64,000 bases of DNA from Enhygromyxa salina (GCF_000737335.2 NZ_JMCC02000021.1:62001-126000), one strand, 5' to 3'. Shown: positions 1 through 9,337, numbered from the stretch's first letter. Notes: a model not told the origin generated them from the letters alone. Numbers and translations: made by a program.

Positions 1-25
1 CTTAGGGTGTGCGGCACTAGCCGGG

Positions 26-847
26 TCATTGAGCCGCTTGGTGAACGACGATCTGGTTGAAGGGGAGCTCGATCCCTGCCGCGTTGAGCCGATCGTAGAC
101 CGCCTTGCGGGTGACGTGCTTGGCCGGGCCAAAGTCGGCGTTGTTGGCCCACACGAACAAGCTGAAGTCGAGCGAGCTGGCGCCGAGGTTCAAGAACACA
201 GCGGCGGGCGCGGGGTCCGTGAGCACCAGCTCCGAGTCCTTCGCGGCCTCGAGCAGCAGCTGGGTCACGACCTCGATGTCCGTTCCATAGGCGACGCCAA
301 CATCGATCTGGGCCCGGCGCTTGCCCAGGATCGTGAAGTTCGTGATCGGGCCGCCCGTGATCGCGCCGTTGGGTATGGTCACGCGTTCGTTGCCCAGCGT
401 GGTCATGCTGGTGGCGAACAGCCCGACCTCTGCGATCGTGCCGGACTTGCCCCCCGCCTCGACGAAGTCGCCGATCGTGAACGGGCGGAACACCAGCAGC
501 ATCACGCCGCTTGCGAAGTGCGACAGGCTGCCCTGCAGCGCGAGGCCAATCGCGAGGCCCGCGGTGCCCAGCAGCGCGACGAGGCTGGTGGTCTCGACAC
601 CCACGTGGCCGAGCGCCGCGATCACCGTTGCAGCCAGCACCAAGTATTGCGCAATCGAGGCCAAGAACCGGGCCAGCGCCTCATCGAGGTCGCGCTTGCG
701 CATGAGCCGGGTGACCGCGCCGTGGGTCCACTTGGAGACCACCCAGCCAACGACGAAAATGAGCAGGGCCGTGATCGCACCAACGATCAGCGGCATGTAG
801 GGCTGGAGGGCCTCTGGGACTGGAATCGCGTCCATCGGCGCGACCAT
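26..847 (-). CDS. Small-conductance mechanosensitive channel (MscS family)
   Basis: Predicted inner-membrane MscS-type channel of 273 residues, which would open under membrane tension and release solutes during osmotic down-shock. A first membrane helix lies at about residues 17-38. The pore-lining helix region follows as an Ala/Gly-rich stretch (LLGTAGLAIGLALQG) running into FRPFTIGDF, the hallmark junction to the MscS beta domain. IPNG and the NF that follows match the conserved beta-domain core. The length fits the minimal three-helix MscS class. I chose the ATG at 847 because AAAGGTG sits just upstream; a GTG at 880 would add 11 residues. It is a single gene, tail-to-tail with nothing in this window. 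Confidence 0.92.
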   Translation of the reverse strand: MVAPMDAIPVPEALQPYMPLIVGAITALLIFVVGWVVSKWTHGAVTRLMRKRDLDEALARFLASIAQYLVLAATVIAALGHVGVETTSLVALLGTAGLAIGLALQGSLSHFASGVMLLVFRPFTIGDFVEAGGKSGTIAEVGLFATSMTTLGNERVTIPNGAITGGPITNFTILGKRRAQIDVGVAYGTDIEVVTQLLLEAAKDSELVLTDPAPAAVFLNLGASSLDFSLFVWANNADFGPAKHVTRKAVYDRLNAAGIELPFNQIVVHQAAQ

Positions 848-892
848 GGCACCTTTTTGTGACGCTGCAACCAATGCCACAGCTGTGGTCGC

Positions 893-2020
893 TCAACGCC
901 CGCGGCCAAGTGCCTTGCGCGGCCCTTGGCTCCCGCTCGACGCGACCGGCTGCGACAGCACGATCTGACGGCCCGCGCGGCTACCTTCGGCGTAGGCGTC
1001 GTTGCGCCGGGCGCCGCCGCGACGCACGGTCTCTAGCTTGGGGTAGCGACGTCGAAAGTAGCCGTTCAGATCCGGCGCCGGCACCCAGACCAAGCCCTGC
1101 TCGCTAAACTGCTGACTCTGGGCCGCGAGCTTGGACTCGAAGCCACGCATGACCCCGGCGAGGAAGGCCTGGCGATCGCGGTTGGAGCTGCGCTGGGTCT
1201 CGCGCTTGTACGCATCCCACAGGCGCAGGGCGGTCGCAGACAAGAAGTCATGGACGTGCTCGGCCATGAGCAGGTTGGCCTCGAGCCCGCAGATCTCCAG
1301 GACCGAGCCGCGCTTGCCCTCGAGCGGGCGATACACGGGGATCCACAGGCCCTCGACGAAGAAGTAGTCGAGCAAGATGCGCGCGAGCCGACGGTCATGC
1401 TCGAGCACGCGGCCGGTCGGGCGGCCGAGGTGGCGGAAGCCATAGTCGCGCCGGGTCGCGTCCACGCCCTCGCTGGCGTCGACCTCGATGTTGAACTTGA
1501 GCATCAGCCTGCGCGCGGCCGTGGCCGCGGTCTCGGCCTCGTTTTGATTGGGGCTCTGGGCCAGCGCGAGCAGCTTGCGGATCCGCGCGACCATGCGGCT
1601 CGCGCTGTCGGTCTGACCGTCTGGCGCGTCGGGTCCCGCGTGGGTCCCCGGATCTCCACTCGCGCGCCCGTCGATTCCAAGCCGCTCGCAGATCCGGCGA
1701 AAGGTTGGCCCGTGGGCGCTCTCGTCGACGTTCATGCGCTCGTCGATGAACTGATGCGCGACCTCGTGCTTGAGCACCTCGATGACGTGCGTCCATGGGC
1801 GCTCGAGCACGAGCGGGAGCGAGACCTCGAGGCTACGCAGATCGCCGTGCCACTGCCCGAGTCGGGCCCGCGTATCGGACAGGCGCAGCACCGGCTGGCG
1901 CAGCGCGTCCTTGAAGTAGGTGTAGTTGATCGCGCGCCACTCGTAGGCCAGTCGCTCGAGTAGCTTGGCCTCGAGCTCGACGCTGAGTTGGGCCGCTTCG
2001 CGCTGGGCCTGCTCGCTCAT
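893..2020 (-). CDS. SprT-like zinc metalloprotease domain fused to DUF2786
   Basis: 375-residue protein. Residues 10-115 form a SprT-like region with a zinc-protease HEVAH motif at 85-89 and a likely third ligand in SAHGPTF near residue 103. A DUF2786 segment follows at about 140-182 (RKLLALAQSPNQNEAETAA). The SprT family includes proteases acting on DNA-protein crosslinks in eukaryotes (Spartan), but many bacterial members have no known substrate. The same reading frame is open far upstream to 2728, but that part is the antisense of the next gene. The ATG at 2020 is favoured because the SprT fold starts there and a GATAGT hexamer lies 7 nt upstream. It is divergent from the lipoprotein starting at 2141. 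Confidence 0.85.
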   Translation of the reverse strand: MSEQAQREAAQLSVELEAKLLERLAYEWRAINYTYFKDALRQPVLRLSDTRARLGQWHGDLRSLEVSLPLVLERPWTHVIEVLKHEVAHQFIDERMNVDESAHGPTFRRICERLGIDGRASGDPGTHAGPDAPDGQTDSASRMVARIRKLLALAQSPNQNEAETAATAARRLMLKFNIEVDASEGVDATRRDYGFRHLGRPTGRVLEHDRRLARILLDYFFVEGLWIPVYRPLEGKRGSVLEICGLEANLLMAEHVHDFLSATALRLWDAYKRETQRSSNRDRQAFLAGVMRGFESKLAAQSQQFSEQGLVWVPAPDLNGYFRRRYPKLETVRRGGARRNDAYAEGSRAGRQIVLSQPVASSGSQGPRKALGRGR

Positions 2021-2027
2021 GCCGGGG

Positions 2028-2033
2028 ACTATC
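2028..2033 (-). promoter_or_regulatory. -10-like hexamer GATAGT, possible leaderless promoter
   Basis: GATAGT on the minus strand ends 7 nt before the ATG of the SprT-like gene, so the expected transcription start falls at or near the start codon. The same arrangement recurs before many genes in this window. No convincing -35 is visible. Confidence 0.4.
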
Positions 2034-2140
2034 GCACGGGGTCCCCAGGGCAGAGCGCGCGAGGGCAGAACGCGCGGCCCGATGCGAGTCAGCCCGAACG
2101 ATCGGGTGACGCGACCGGCGCGCTGGTGTACACGATCTGC

Positions 2141-2659
2141 ATGTCGATGCGTCTTGGTGCCATCTCGTCTGTCCTGGCGCTCGCGCTGCTGCCCCTTGCC
2201 GGCTGCGACCTGCTCACGACCAAGGTCTCGAAGGACAAGCTCGAGGCCGAGCTCGCCACGTGGCTCGAGGATCACAACCTCGAGGCCACCGAGATCACCT
2301 GCCCCGACAATCAAAAAATGGAGAAGGGCAACAGGTTCGAGTGCCACTGCAAGGTCCAGGGCATCGACGTCCCGGTCAGGGTCGAGGTCACCGACGCCTC
2401 CAGCGGCAAGGTCGAGTGGGAACCCAAGTACCAGACGGTTCCCCGCGAAAAAATGGAGGCCGGGCTCCTGGCCCTGCCCGAGCTCGCGGGGCGTACGCTG
2501 GAGATCGAGTGCGAGACCGTCTTGGTCTCGGTGCCCGACTCGGACTGGGCCTGTGACGCCGTCGACAAGGCCGCTGGCGACCTTGCGATGGTGCTGACCG
2601 TGCACTTCACCGACGGCGAGGGCACCTACGACTGGAAGCTCGAGCCCAAGGGCTCGTAG
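2141..2659 (+). CDS. Small lipoprotein with DUF4333-like domain
   Basis: 172-residue predicted lipoprotein. The signal peptide ends in the lipobox LAGC, so lipidation is expected near residue 22. The mature part starts with TKVSKDKLEAEL and holds a conserved-looking TCPDNQ / FECHCKVQG core, resembling the DUF4333 fold (small secreted domain, best known from actinobacteria). A second Cys-containing half (residues about 105-172) follows. The function is unknown. I chose ATG 2141 because the open frame upstream to 1988 has no signal-peptide character. It is convergent with the next minus-strand gene, with only 1 bp between the stops. Confidence 0.75.
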   Translation: MSMRLGAISSVLALALLPLAGCDLLTTKVSKDKLEAELATWLEDHNLEATEITCPDNQKMEKGNRFECHCKVQGIDVPVRVEVTDASSGKVEWEPKYQTVPREKMEAGLLALPELAGRTLEIECETVLVSVPDSDWACDAVDKAAGDLAMVLTVHFTDGEGTYDWKLEPKGS

Positions 2660-2660
2660 G

Positions 2661-4760
2661 CTAGGGCTGCAACTTGACGAGGAACCCGTCGTCGACGCCC
2701 TGGTTTTGAACGGCGCCCGACAAGCCAAAGTCCAGGGACCCCGCGAACGAGCGCCCGGCCATGACGATGCGACCCGAGTCCGTGACCGCGATGTCGAGGC
2801 CGATGTCGGTGCCGTTGCTGCCGTAGCGGTTGTTGGCGACCAGGTCGCCGCTCGCGTTGAAGTGGGCGTAGAACACGTCGGGGTTCACGCCCGACGACGA
2901 GATGATGGCGCCGCCAAAGCTGGCTGAACCGAGCAGCGCGCCAGCCATGTAGATGTCGCCGTTTGCCGCGAGCGCCAAGCTCATCCACGTGTTGAGCTCG
3001 TAGTTGTTGGTGAACTGGTCCGTGGCGTCACCAAACCGCTTGCTCCACACGTGGCCGCCGTTTTGGTCGATGGTCGTCAAGAAGATGTCTCGCAGCCCCG
3101 CGCTGACCAGGTTTGGCCCGCCAAAGTTCATGCTGTTGGACATGAAGCCGACCATCACGATGTCGCCGGTCTGATCGTTGACCTTTAGATCGTGAACGCC
3201 ATCTTCACCGGGGCCGCCAAAGCTGTCGCTCCACAGCACGGCGCCAAGCGGGGTGAGCTTGGCCAGGTAAATGTCCCGACCGCCCGCGCTGTTCAAGCCG
3301 CCGTCGAAGGGGATCGAGTCTTGGAAGCGACCGGCGATCACCACATTGTTGTTGGCGTCTGCGTCGATCCCAAACCCGTAGTCGTCGCCTGGTCCACCGA
3401 TCTGCAGCGAGAACACGTGGGCGCCGTTGTTGCCGTTGAGCTTGAGCACAAAGGCGTCGCGCATGCCGGCGCTGGCGAACATCCCGCTGCCGTAGTCGAC
3501 CTCGCCGGTGAAGGTGCCTGTCAGCAGCACATTGTCCTGGCTGTCTACGGCGACGCGCTCGGCCCGATCAGGGTCGAGATCGCCATAGCTGCGGCTCCAG
3601 ATGTGATTGCCGTCACTGTCGAGCTTGGCGATTACGACGTCTGCGGCGCCCTCACCCGTGAGCTCGCCGCCGCCAAAGTCGACGTGGCCGTAGATGCGAC
3701 CCACGTAGATCAGGTTGTCCTCGGAGTCGACGATGATCTTTGCCGAGTACTGATTGCTACTATCGCCGAAGCGCTTGCTCCACAGCGGGTTGCCGTAGAG
3801 GTCGTACTTGGCGATTACGATGTCTGCCTTGTCACCCGTGGCGACGAGCGGCGCGTCGCCAAAGCTGACGGCGCCCTCGAAATCTCCAACGGCATAGATG
3901 TCACCGCTCGAGTCGACCGCCACGCTAGCGAGGGTCTGCGAGAGTTCGTTGCCAAAGCTCTGGCTCCACTGCTCGGAGCACGGGGGCGTGAGCCCGTCAC
4001 AGTTTTCGTCGAGATCGTCTGTGTAACAGTCCTCACTCTGCGGCGTGATCGCGCCTTCACAGGGTCCCCAGCTGAGGCCGTCGTCGGCACATGTTTGGGA
4101 GCCGCTCACACAAATTCCGACATCTGCGGTGTCGTCCGGGCCGTCATAGCAGGCTTCGACCTCACCGGGCTCGCACACGCACTCTGGACACCCGCCCATC
4201 GTGTCGTCCGAGTTGGTGTCGGTGTCGGTGTCGGTGTCGGTGGGATCTGGCGGGAGCAGACCGGAGATCCAGTCGCGCAGACAGCTGATCTCGTCGTCGT
4301 TGAGCACCTGGCCACCGATCGGCATGCGAGACCCACAAGTAGGGGATGGGTTGACCTTCAGATACAGCAGGCTGTCTTCGGGAAACGCGGGGTTGGCGAG
4401 GATGCCCGCACAGCTCGCGCCCGGAACCCCCGATACTCGGTCCTCGACGCCTGGCGAGGTCAGATCCAAACTCGCGGCCGTTGACTCGCCTGCGCTGTGG
4501 CAGATCGATCCTCCGCAACGATCCACGAAGAGTTGTGGGATGTCGCACTCGAGCGGCTCGCCCGTGTCTGTCTCGCTCGGGATGCTTTGGGTGTCGGACT
4601 CCCCCGTGTCGCCCATGTCGGTATCACCCGTGTCGGCGATGGGAGTGTCGGTACCGTCGGGCGTGCATCCTGCAAATCCGAGCATTCCGATGGCGCTCAC
4701 TCCTAACAAAAGGCGCAGCCGACCGTTGGCTGCTCGAAATCGAACATCGTCAATAGTCAT
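2661..4760 (-). CDS. Lipoprotein with cytochrome-c-like domain and beta-propeller repeats
   Basis: 699-residue predicted outer-membrane or surface lipoprotein. The signal peptide ends in a GFAGC lipobox, followed by a Thr/Asp/Gly-rich linker. Around residues 70-165 lies a single cytochrome-c-like module: CGGSICH (a CX4CH variant of the usual CX2CH heme motif) and a distal RMPIGG that could give the Met ligand. A TDTDTD linker and a Cys-rich MopE/EGF-like segment (SEDCYTDDLDENCDG) come next. The last 400 residues are about seven repeats of the SBBP type (W.k.fG ... D..GN.y..G.f.G...FG), expected to form a beta-propeller. An upstream in-frame ATG exists in the divergent region, but only the ATG at 4760 gives a clean signal peptide. 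Substrate unknown; possibly extracellular electron transfer or binding. Confidence 0.8.
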   Translation of the reverse strand: MTIDDVRFRAANGRLRLLLGVSAIGMLGFAGCTPDGTDTPIADTGDTDMGDTGESDTQSIPSETDTGEPLECDIPQLFVDRCGGSICHSAGESTAASLDLTSPGVEDRVSGVPGASCAGILANPAFPEDSLLYLKVNPSPTCGSRMPIGGQVLNDDEISCLRDWISGLLPPDPTDTDTDTDTNSDDTMGGCPECVCEPGEVEACYDGPDDTADVGICVSGSQTCADDGLSWGPCEGAITPQSEDCYTDDLDENCDGLTPPCSEQWSQSFGNELSQTLASVAVDSSGDIYAVGDFEGAVSFGDAPLVATGDKADIVIAKYDLYGNPLWSKRFGDSSNQYSAKIIVDSEDNLIYVGRIYGHVDFGGGELTGEGAADVVIAKLDSDGNHIWSRSYGDLDPDRAERVAVDSQDNVLLTGTFTGEVDYGSGMFASAGMRDAFVLKLNGNNGAHVFSLQIGGPGDDYGFGIDADANNNVVIAGRFQDSIPFDGGLNSAGGRDIYLAKLTPLGAVLWSDSFGGPGEDGVHDLKVNDQTGDIVMVGFMSNSMNFGGPNLVSAGLRDIFLTTIDQNGGHVWSKRFGDATDQFTNNYELNTWMSLALAANGDIYMAGALLGSASFGGAIISSSGVNPDVFYAHFNASGDLVANNRYGSNGTDIGLDIAVTDSGRIVMAGRSFAGSLDFGLSGAVQNQGVDDGFLVKLQP

Positions 4761-5132
4761 GATCTTTTCTGCGCCGAAGATGCCATGAATCCTTGGAGAA
4801 TGACCACCCCAATTTGTGGCCATGGCGTTCTCTCCACGCCTGCTCGCTTCCCACCTGCATCCGACAGGTGATAGTTTCCAAGCTGGCCAGATCTGGGGGC
4901 GTGGGCCCGACCAGACGCGAGATCCTGCGCCGCAAGTCCCGCGAGCTGCTGGCTTGCAAAACGGTGAGCGCCGCTTGCCAGCGGAGTCCCTCACGGGTAC
5001 GGTGGTTGCGATCGAACGCCGTCCGGGACGGGTTCTCGAACCCGTCATTCCCGCGGCGACGGGCGGCGCTGAGCGATTCGCGTGACGTACGCGCATCGGG
5101 CCGCACGAGGTTGAACCAAAGCGAGCGTGAAC
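4761..5132. other. Divergent intergenic region, about 370 bp
   Basis: The region separates the cytochrome-c/propeller lipoprotein (leftward) from the DUF1592 gene (rightward) and must hold both promoters. I see no tRNA, repeat or convincing sigma-70 box. Open frames here have the codon pattern of random GC-rich DNA. Confidence 0.5.
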
Positions 5133-6878
5133 ATGCGTGAATTGTTGCCAATACTGGTCGGACTCGTCGTCGGGGCCACCACAACAGCGGGTTGCCAGCA
5201 GCCCACGGCAGACCCCGATGGGCAAGCCGAGGATGAGTCGTCCACCGATACAGAGGGTGACGGTGACGGCGACGGCGACGGCGACGAAGAGTTGACCGCG
5301 TGCGAGGCCAACATCGAGCCGGGCCCAGCCCCCATCCGACGATTGACGCGGGTCGAATACAACAACACGATCTACCAGCTATTTGGTGACAACAGCCAGC
5401 CCGCCAACGCGTTTCCGGCCGACGAAGTCGCGGGAAGCTTCGACAACCAAGCCGCCGCGCTGGTCGTCAGCCCGCTGCTCGCCGAGCAATACGAGATTGC
5501 GGCAGAGCAGCTCGCAAGCACGCATGCGCCAGCGCTCATGGACCAGCTCCCGGCTTGCGGGGGCGTCGCGCCAGACCCAGACAGCTGCACGGCCGACGCC
5601 GAGGCGTTCATCACCAGCTTTGGCAAGCGGGCCTACCGGCGCCCGCTCACCGATGATGAGGTCAGCACCTATATTGACCTGTTCATCACGGGCACTGGGC
5701 TCGGCGAGACGTCCTACGAGCCGGTGGTCGGGGTCGAGGTCATTTTGCAGGGGATGCTGCAATCTCCACACTTTCTCTACCGTGTGGAATTTGGCGCGGC
5801 CGAGCTCGTGGCCGGGGGCGAAGATGTGGTCGCCCTGACGTCCTACGAGATCGCCTCGCGGTTGTCGTACCTGCTGTGGAACACCATGCCCGACGCGTCC
5901 TTGTTCGAGGCCGCCGACGCCGATGAGCTCCAGACTGCAGCGCAGATCGAGGCCCAGGCCCGGCGCATGATGGACACGCCCCGGGCCCGCGAGGCGGTCA
6001 AGAACTTCCATCGTCAATGGCTTGGGCTCGGTCGCATCGAGCCGCAGATCGCCGCGAACGGCAAGAACCTCGAGATCTACCCGGACTACAGCGACGACCT
6101 GCTCTCGCTGTGGCGCCGCGAGACCGAGGCCTTCATCGATGACGCCGTGTTCGAGCAAGGCGCAAACGTAGAGGTGCTGTTCACGGCCAACTACACGATG
6201 ATGAACAAGCCGCTCGCGGACTTCTATGGGGTCACGGGCCCAACCACAGACGCGTTCGAGCGCGTCGATCTCGACCCCAGCAAGTACGCCGGGTTCTTGA
6301 CCCACGCCGGCTTGCTCGCGCTCTACGCCAAGCCGGACCGCTCGTCGCCCATTCACCGCGGCAAGTTTGTCCGCGAGGTCTTGCTGTGTCAGTCGCCGCC
6401 GCCGCCGCCCGACATCGTCCCCGAGGCTCCCTCGGTCGACGAGAGCCAGACCACCCGCGATCAATTCCTGCAACACTCGGCCGACGCTCTGTGCGCGGGC
6501 TGCCACCGGCTCATGGATCCCCTCGGGTTTGGCTTCGAGCACTTCGACGGCATCGGTCGCTACCGCGAGACCGAGTGGGGCCTGGCGATCGACGCCAGCG
6601 GCGAGCTGATCGAGACCGACAACGACGGCCCGTACGATGGCGCCGTCGAGCTCGCCGCCAAGCTCGCTGCGAGCGAGCAGGTCAAGAACTGCGTGGCGAC
6701 CCAGTGGTTCCAGTTCGGCTACGGCCGGACCAAGACCCCCGAAGACAGCTGCTCGGTCGAAGAGATTCAGGCGGACTTCGCCGCGGCCAACTACGACATC
6801 AAAGAGTTGATCATTGCGTTGACCCTGACCGACGCATTCCGTTATCGCCACGTGATCACGGCGGAGGAGAGCCCATGA
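5133..6878 (+). CDS. DUF1592-type (planctomycete-like) lipoprotein with one c-heme motif, copy 1
   Basis: 581-residue predicted lipoprotein with lipobox TTAGC and a linker ending in DGDGDGDGDE. The domain order matches the DUF1587-DUF1595-DUF1592-DUF1588-DUF1585 family: RRLTRVEYNNTIYQLFG (DUF1587), FGKRAYRRPLTDDEV (DUF1595), GMLQSPHFLYRVE (DUF1592), HRGKFVREVLLCQ then CAGCH with MDPLGFGFE (DUF1588, a c-type heme motif), and a C-terminal DUF1585 segment. The family is abundant in planctomycetes and some myxobacteria; its biochemical role is unknown, though redox or polymer use has been proposed. ATG 5133 is preferred over a GTG at 5127. The stop overlaps the start of the DUF1552 gene (ATGA at 6875-6878), so the two are probably translationally coupled. 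Confidence 0.9.
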   Translation: MRELLPILVGLVVGATTTAGCQQPTADPDGQAEDESSTDTEGDGDGDGDGDEELTACEANIEPGPAPIRRLTRVEYNNTIYQLFGDNSQPANAFPADEVAGSFDNQAAALVVSPLLAEQYEIAAEQLASTHAPALMDQLPACGGVAPDPDSCTADAEAFITSFGKRAYRRPLTDDEVSTYIDLFITGTGLGETSYEPVVGVEVILQGMLQSPHFLYRVEFGAAELVAGGEDVVALTSYEIASRLSYLLWNTMPDASLFEAADADELQTAAQIEAQARRMMDTPRAREAVKNFHRQWLGLGRIEPQIAANGKNLEIYPDYSDDLLSLWRRETEAFIDDAVFEQGANVEVLFTANYTMMNKPLADFYGVTGPTTDAFERVDLDPSKYAGFLTHAGLLALYAKPDRSSPIHRGKFVREVLLCQSPPPPPDIVPEAPSVDESQTTRDQFLQHSADALCAGCHRLMDPLGFGFEHFDGIGRYRETEWGLAIDASGELIETDNDGPYDGAVELAAKLAASEQVKNCVATQWFQFGYGRTKTPEDSCSVEEIQADFAAANYDIKELIIALTLTDAFRYRHVITAEESP

Positions 6879-8242
6879 GCATTCGCAAGAATCATCGCCT
6901 GAGTCGTCGCCATGTCCTGCGGGGACTTGGCGGGGCGGCCATCGCCCTGCCGCTGCTCGACGCGATGCGCAGTGACAGCGCCCACGCCGGGCCGGGTGAC
7001 ACGCCCAAGCGTCTCATCATCATGTACACGCCCAACGGCACGGTGCCGGCCAATTTCTGGCCAAGCGGCAACGGGCCCGACTTCACGCTGTCGCCGATCC
7101 TCGCGCCGCTCGCCGCCCACCAGCAGGATCTGCTGATCCTCGGTGGCCTCGATCTCATGTCCTCGCTCAAGGGCCCTGGCGACGCGCACCAAAAGGGCAC
7201 CGGTAGCTGCCTCACGGGCACGCCGCTGCTCGAGGGCGACTTCGCGGGTGACGGCGGCCAGTCGGCGGGCTGGGCTGGCGGCATCTCGATCGATCAAGAG
7301 GTCGCCAACCACATCGGGCAGGACACCCCGTTCGCTTCGTTGGAGCTTGGGGTCGCGGTTCAAGATCCGGCCAACGTCGGCGCGCGGATCTCCTACCGGG
7401 GCGCCGGGCAACCGCTGCCCCCCGAGAACAGCCCCTACGCCGCCTATCAGCGCCTGTTTGGCGACTCGATCTCCGACCCGCTGGCGGTCGAGCGTCGCGC
7501 CGCGCGACGCCGGGCGGTGCTCGACGCGGTCGGCGATGAGCACCGCGCGCTGCGTGACAAGCTCGGCGGCGAGGACCGCGAGAAGCTCGAGAATCACCTC
7601 ACCGCCGTCGAGGAGATTCGTGATCGGCTAGACGAGGGCGTGATCAGCTTTGGTGGCGAGTGCCAACCACTGCAACAGGGCGCGCTCTTGGACCCCAACT
7701 TGGTGTCGAACATGCCGTTCATGGGCAAGCTGCAGATGGACCTCATGGCGATGGCGATGGCCTGCGACATCACCCGGGTCGGGACGATCATGTGGACGCG
7801 CTCGGTCGCCAACCACGTGTTTTCGTTTGTCGATCCCAACATCAAAGAGGCCCATCACTCGCTCGCCCACAAAGGCGATGAAGATGCGCCCAAGGTCGCG
7901 CAGAACACCGCGATCAACGCGTGGTACGCCGAGCAGATGGCCTATCTCATCACGCGGCTCAAGGCGATCCCCGAGGGCGACGGCACGGTGTTCGACAACA
8001 CCGTGATCCTGTGGACCAACGAGCAGGCCAAGGGCAACAATCATAGTCGCTACGACATGCCCTACGTGCTCGCTGGCAGCGCGGGCGGCTACTTCAACAC
8101 GGGGCGGTACCTCACCCGGCCCGATCAGCCCCAGGTCCCGCACAACAAGCTGTTGGTGTCGCTGCTCCACGCGATGGACATCGACGCGGACAGCTTTGGC
8201 GACCCGGAATTCGACACTGGGCCGCTGTCCGGCTTGACCTGA
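6875..8242 (+). CDS. DUF1552 secreted protein, copy 1
   Basis: 455-residue DUF1552 protein, the usual partner of DUF1592 proteins. The N-terminus has a twin-Arg signal (LSRRHVLRGLGGAAIALPLL), suggesting export in the folded state by Tat. Family landmarks include MYTPNGTVPANFW, the LLILGGL segment, GTGSCLTG, and a C-terminal VILWTNEQAKGNNHS region resembling the sulfatase/alkaline phosphatase-type DUF1501/1552 fold. The start is fixed by the ATGA overlap with the upstream DUF1592 gene; the open frame further upstream is a shadow. The substrate is unknown. A paralogue lies at 60849-62252. Confidence 0.9.
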   Translation: MSIRKNHRLSRRHVLRGLGGAAIALPLLDAMRSDSAHAGPGDTPKRLIIMYTPNGTVPANFWPSGNGPDFTLSPILAPLAAHQQDLLILGGLDLMSSLKGPGDAHQKGTGSCLTGTPLLEGDFAGDGGQSAGWAGGISIDQEVANHIGQDTPFASLELGVAVQDPANVGARISYRGAGQPLPPENSPYAAYQRLFGDSISDPLAVERRAARRRAVLDAVGDEHRALRDKLGGEDREKLENHLTAVEEIRDRLDEGVISFGGECQPLQQGALLDPNLVSNMPFMGKLQMDLMAMAMACDITRVGTIMWTRSVANHVFSFVDPNIKEAHHSLAHKGDEDAPKVAQNTAINAWYAEQMAYLITRLKAIPEGDGTVFDNTVILWTNEQAKGNNHSRYDMPYVLAGSAGGYFNTGRYLTRPDQPQVPHNKLLVSLLHAMDIDADSFGDPEFDTGPLSGLT

Positions 8243-8292
8243 CCTGACCTACCCCGATCCGACCTACCCCGACACCGGGAGATACCTTCGTC

Positions 8293-9213
8293 ATGCGCAC
8301 TCGACAAGCCGTTCATGGTGGTTTCAGCTCGGGCGAAGCTCCTCGCCTGCCCGCAGATCGCAGGCCGCGAAGTCCGTGGTTGCTGCTCACCGCCTGCTTT
8401 GTGCTCGGGTGCAATCAGCCGCCACCGCCGGGCTCGTCTGGCGACGCGGACGACGAGAGCGGAGCGGACACCGACGGCGAGGACACGGACCCGACCACCA
8501 CGCCGACCACTGGCGAGCCCGAGACCAGCACCAGCGACACCGACGACCCGGACGACACCGGCGACGACGCGACCGACGACCCCTCCGACACCGACGGCAC
8601 CACGCCCTACGACGACACCCTGTACCCGCTCGCCGACGGCGCGACCTGGACCTACATCGCCAAGAACACCAACGGCCAAGTGCTTGGCATGGAGATCGTC
8701 GAGACCACCGAGATCGACTGGAACGGCGAGCAGGCGTGGTTGCTCACCGACAACGTCAACGCCAAGGGCGAGTGGACCGAGAGCGTGCTGGTCCGCGACG
8801 GCACCCTGTCCAGCCGGGTCCACAAAGAGGTCAAGTCAGCCGGCGGCACGGTGATGATCGTCGACTATGATCCGGGCTTTGCCCGCGTCGACGACACCTG
8901 GGACACGCTCGATTTCAGCGACGAGCTCTTCTATGATCGGACCGAGTACGACGGCAACGGGCTCAACCCCAGTGTCGAGAGCCGCGGCCACATTTTTACC
9001 GTGATCGATGTCAACGAGAAGGTCACGGTGCCGGCTGGGACCTTTGATTGCGTGCAGATCGAGCGGGTCCGCAGCGTGGGTGGCAGCGCGGGCGAGATTG
9101 TCGTGTCGTGGTACGCGTTTGGGGTCGGCAAGATTCGCGAGGAGCGCCCGGCCGAGTCGCGGGTCGAAGAGCTAGCGAGCGTCTCGCTCCCGGGCGGCGT
9201 GCAGCTGCCCTGA
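8293..9213 (+). CDS. Hypothetical lipoprotein with Asp/Thr-rich linker
   Basis: 306-residue predicted lipoprotein. After an unusually long n-region (about 27 residues) come WLLLTACFVLGC (Cys 40) and a 60-residue linker of D, T, S, E and P. The globular part starts at YPLADGATWTY and ends with VPAGTFDCVQIERVR and WYAFGVGKIREE, a pattern shared by many secreted proteins of unknown function with a lipocalin-like or DUF3108-like beta barrel. Part of the long n-region is encoded by a short dispersed repeat at 8317-8362. A GATACC hexamer ends 6 nt before the ATG. It sits 50 bp after the DUF1552 gene and may belong to the same operon. No function assigned. Confidence 0.72.
   Translation: MRTRQAVHGGFSSGEAPRLPADRRPRSPWLLLTACFVLGCNQPPPPGSSGDADDESGADTDGEDTDPTTTPTTGEPETSTSDTDDPDDTGDDATDDPSDTDGTTPYDDTLYPLADGATWTYIAKNTNGQVLGMEIVETTEIDWNGEQAWLLTDNVNAKGEWTESVLVRDGTLSSRVHKEVKSAGGTVMIVDYDPGFARVDDTWDTLDFSDELFYDRTEYDGNGLNPSVESRGHIFTVIDVNEKVTVPAGTFDCVQIERVRSVGGSAGEIVVSWYAFGVGKIREERPAESRVEELASVSLPGGVQLP
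8317..8362 (+). repeat. Short dispersed repeat, copy D (inside a signal-peptide region)
   Basis: Contains GTTTCAGCTCGGGCGAAGC followed by a CGCCTGCCCGCAG segment. It is a diverged member of the family seen at 40498, 49193, 51237 and 54863. Here it is translated as part of the n-region of the lipoprotein (reading FSSGEAP). Confidence 0.5.
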
Positions 9214-9323
9214 GCGCTCGCGTGGGCGCTTGGCTGCCCTTCAGCAGATGGCGCAAGTGAGCTCGTCTTCGTGCCGGTCCAATAGACTCACCCCCATGAA
9301 GTGGGAGCAGCTCGGCGGCTCGT

Positions 9324-9329
9324 GATAGG
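9324..9329 (+). promoter_or_regulatory. -10-like hexamer GATAGG, possible leaderless promoter
   Basis: GATAGG ends 8 nt before the ATG at 9338, in the same arrangement as upstream of many other genes here. No ribosome binding site is visible between it and the ATG. Confidence 0.35.
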
Positions 9330-9337
9330 GTCCAGGC

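Noticed and set aside
2021..2728. N-terminal extension of the SprT-like frame
   Set aside because: This stretch is antisense to the signal peptide and body of the divergent lipoprotein gene; the SprT fold begins at 2020.
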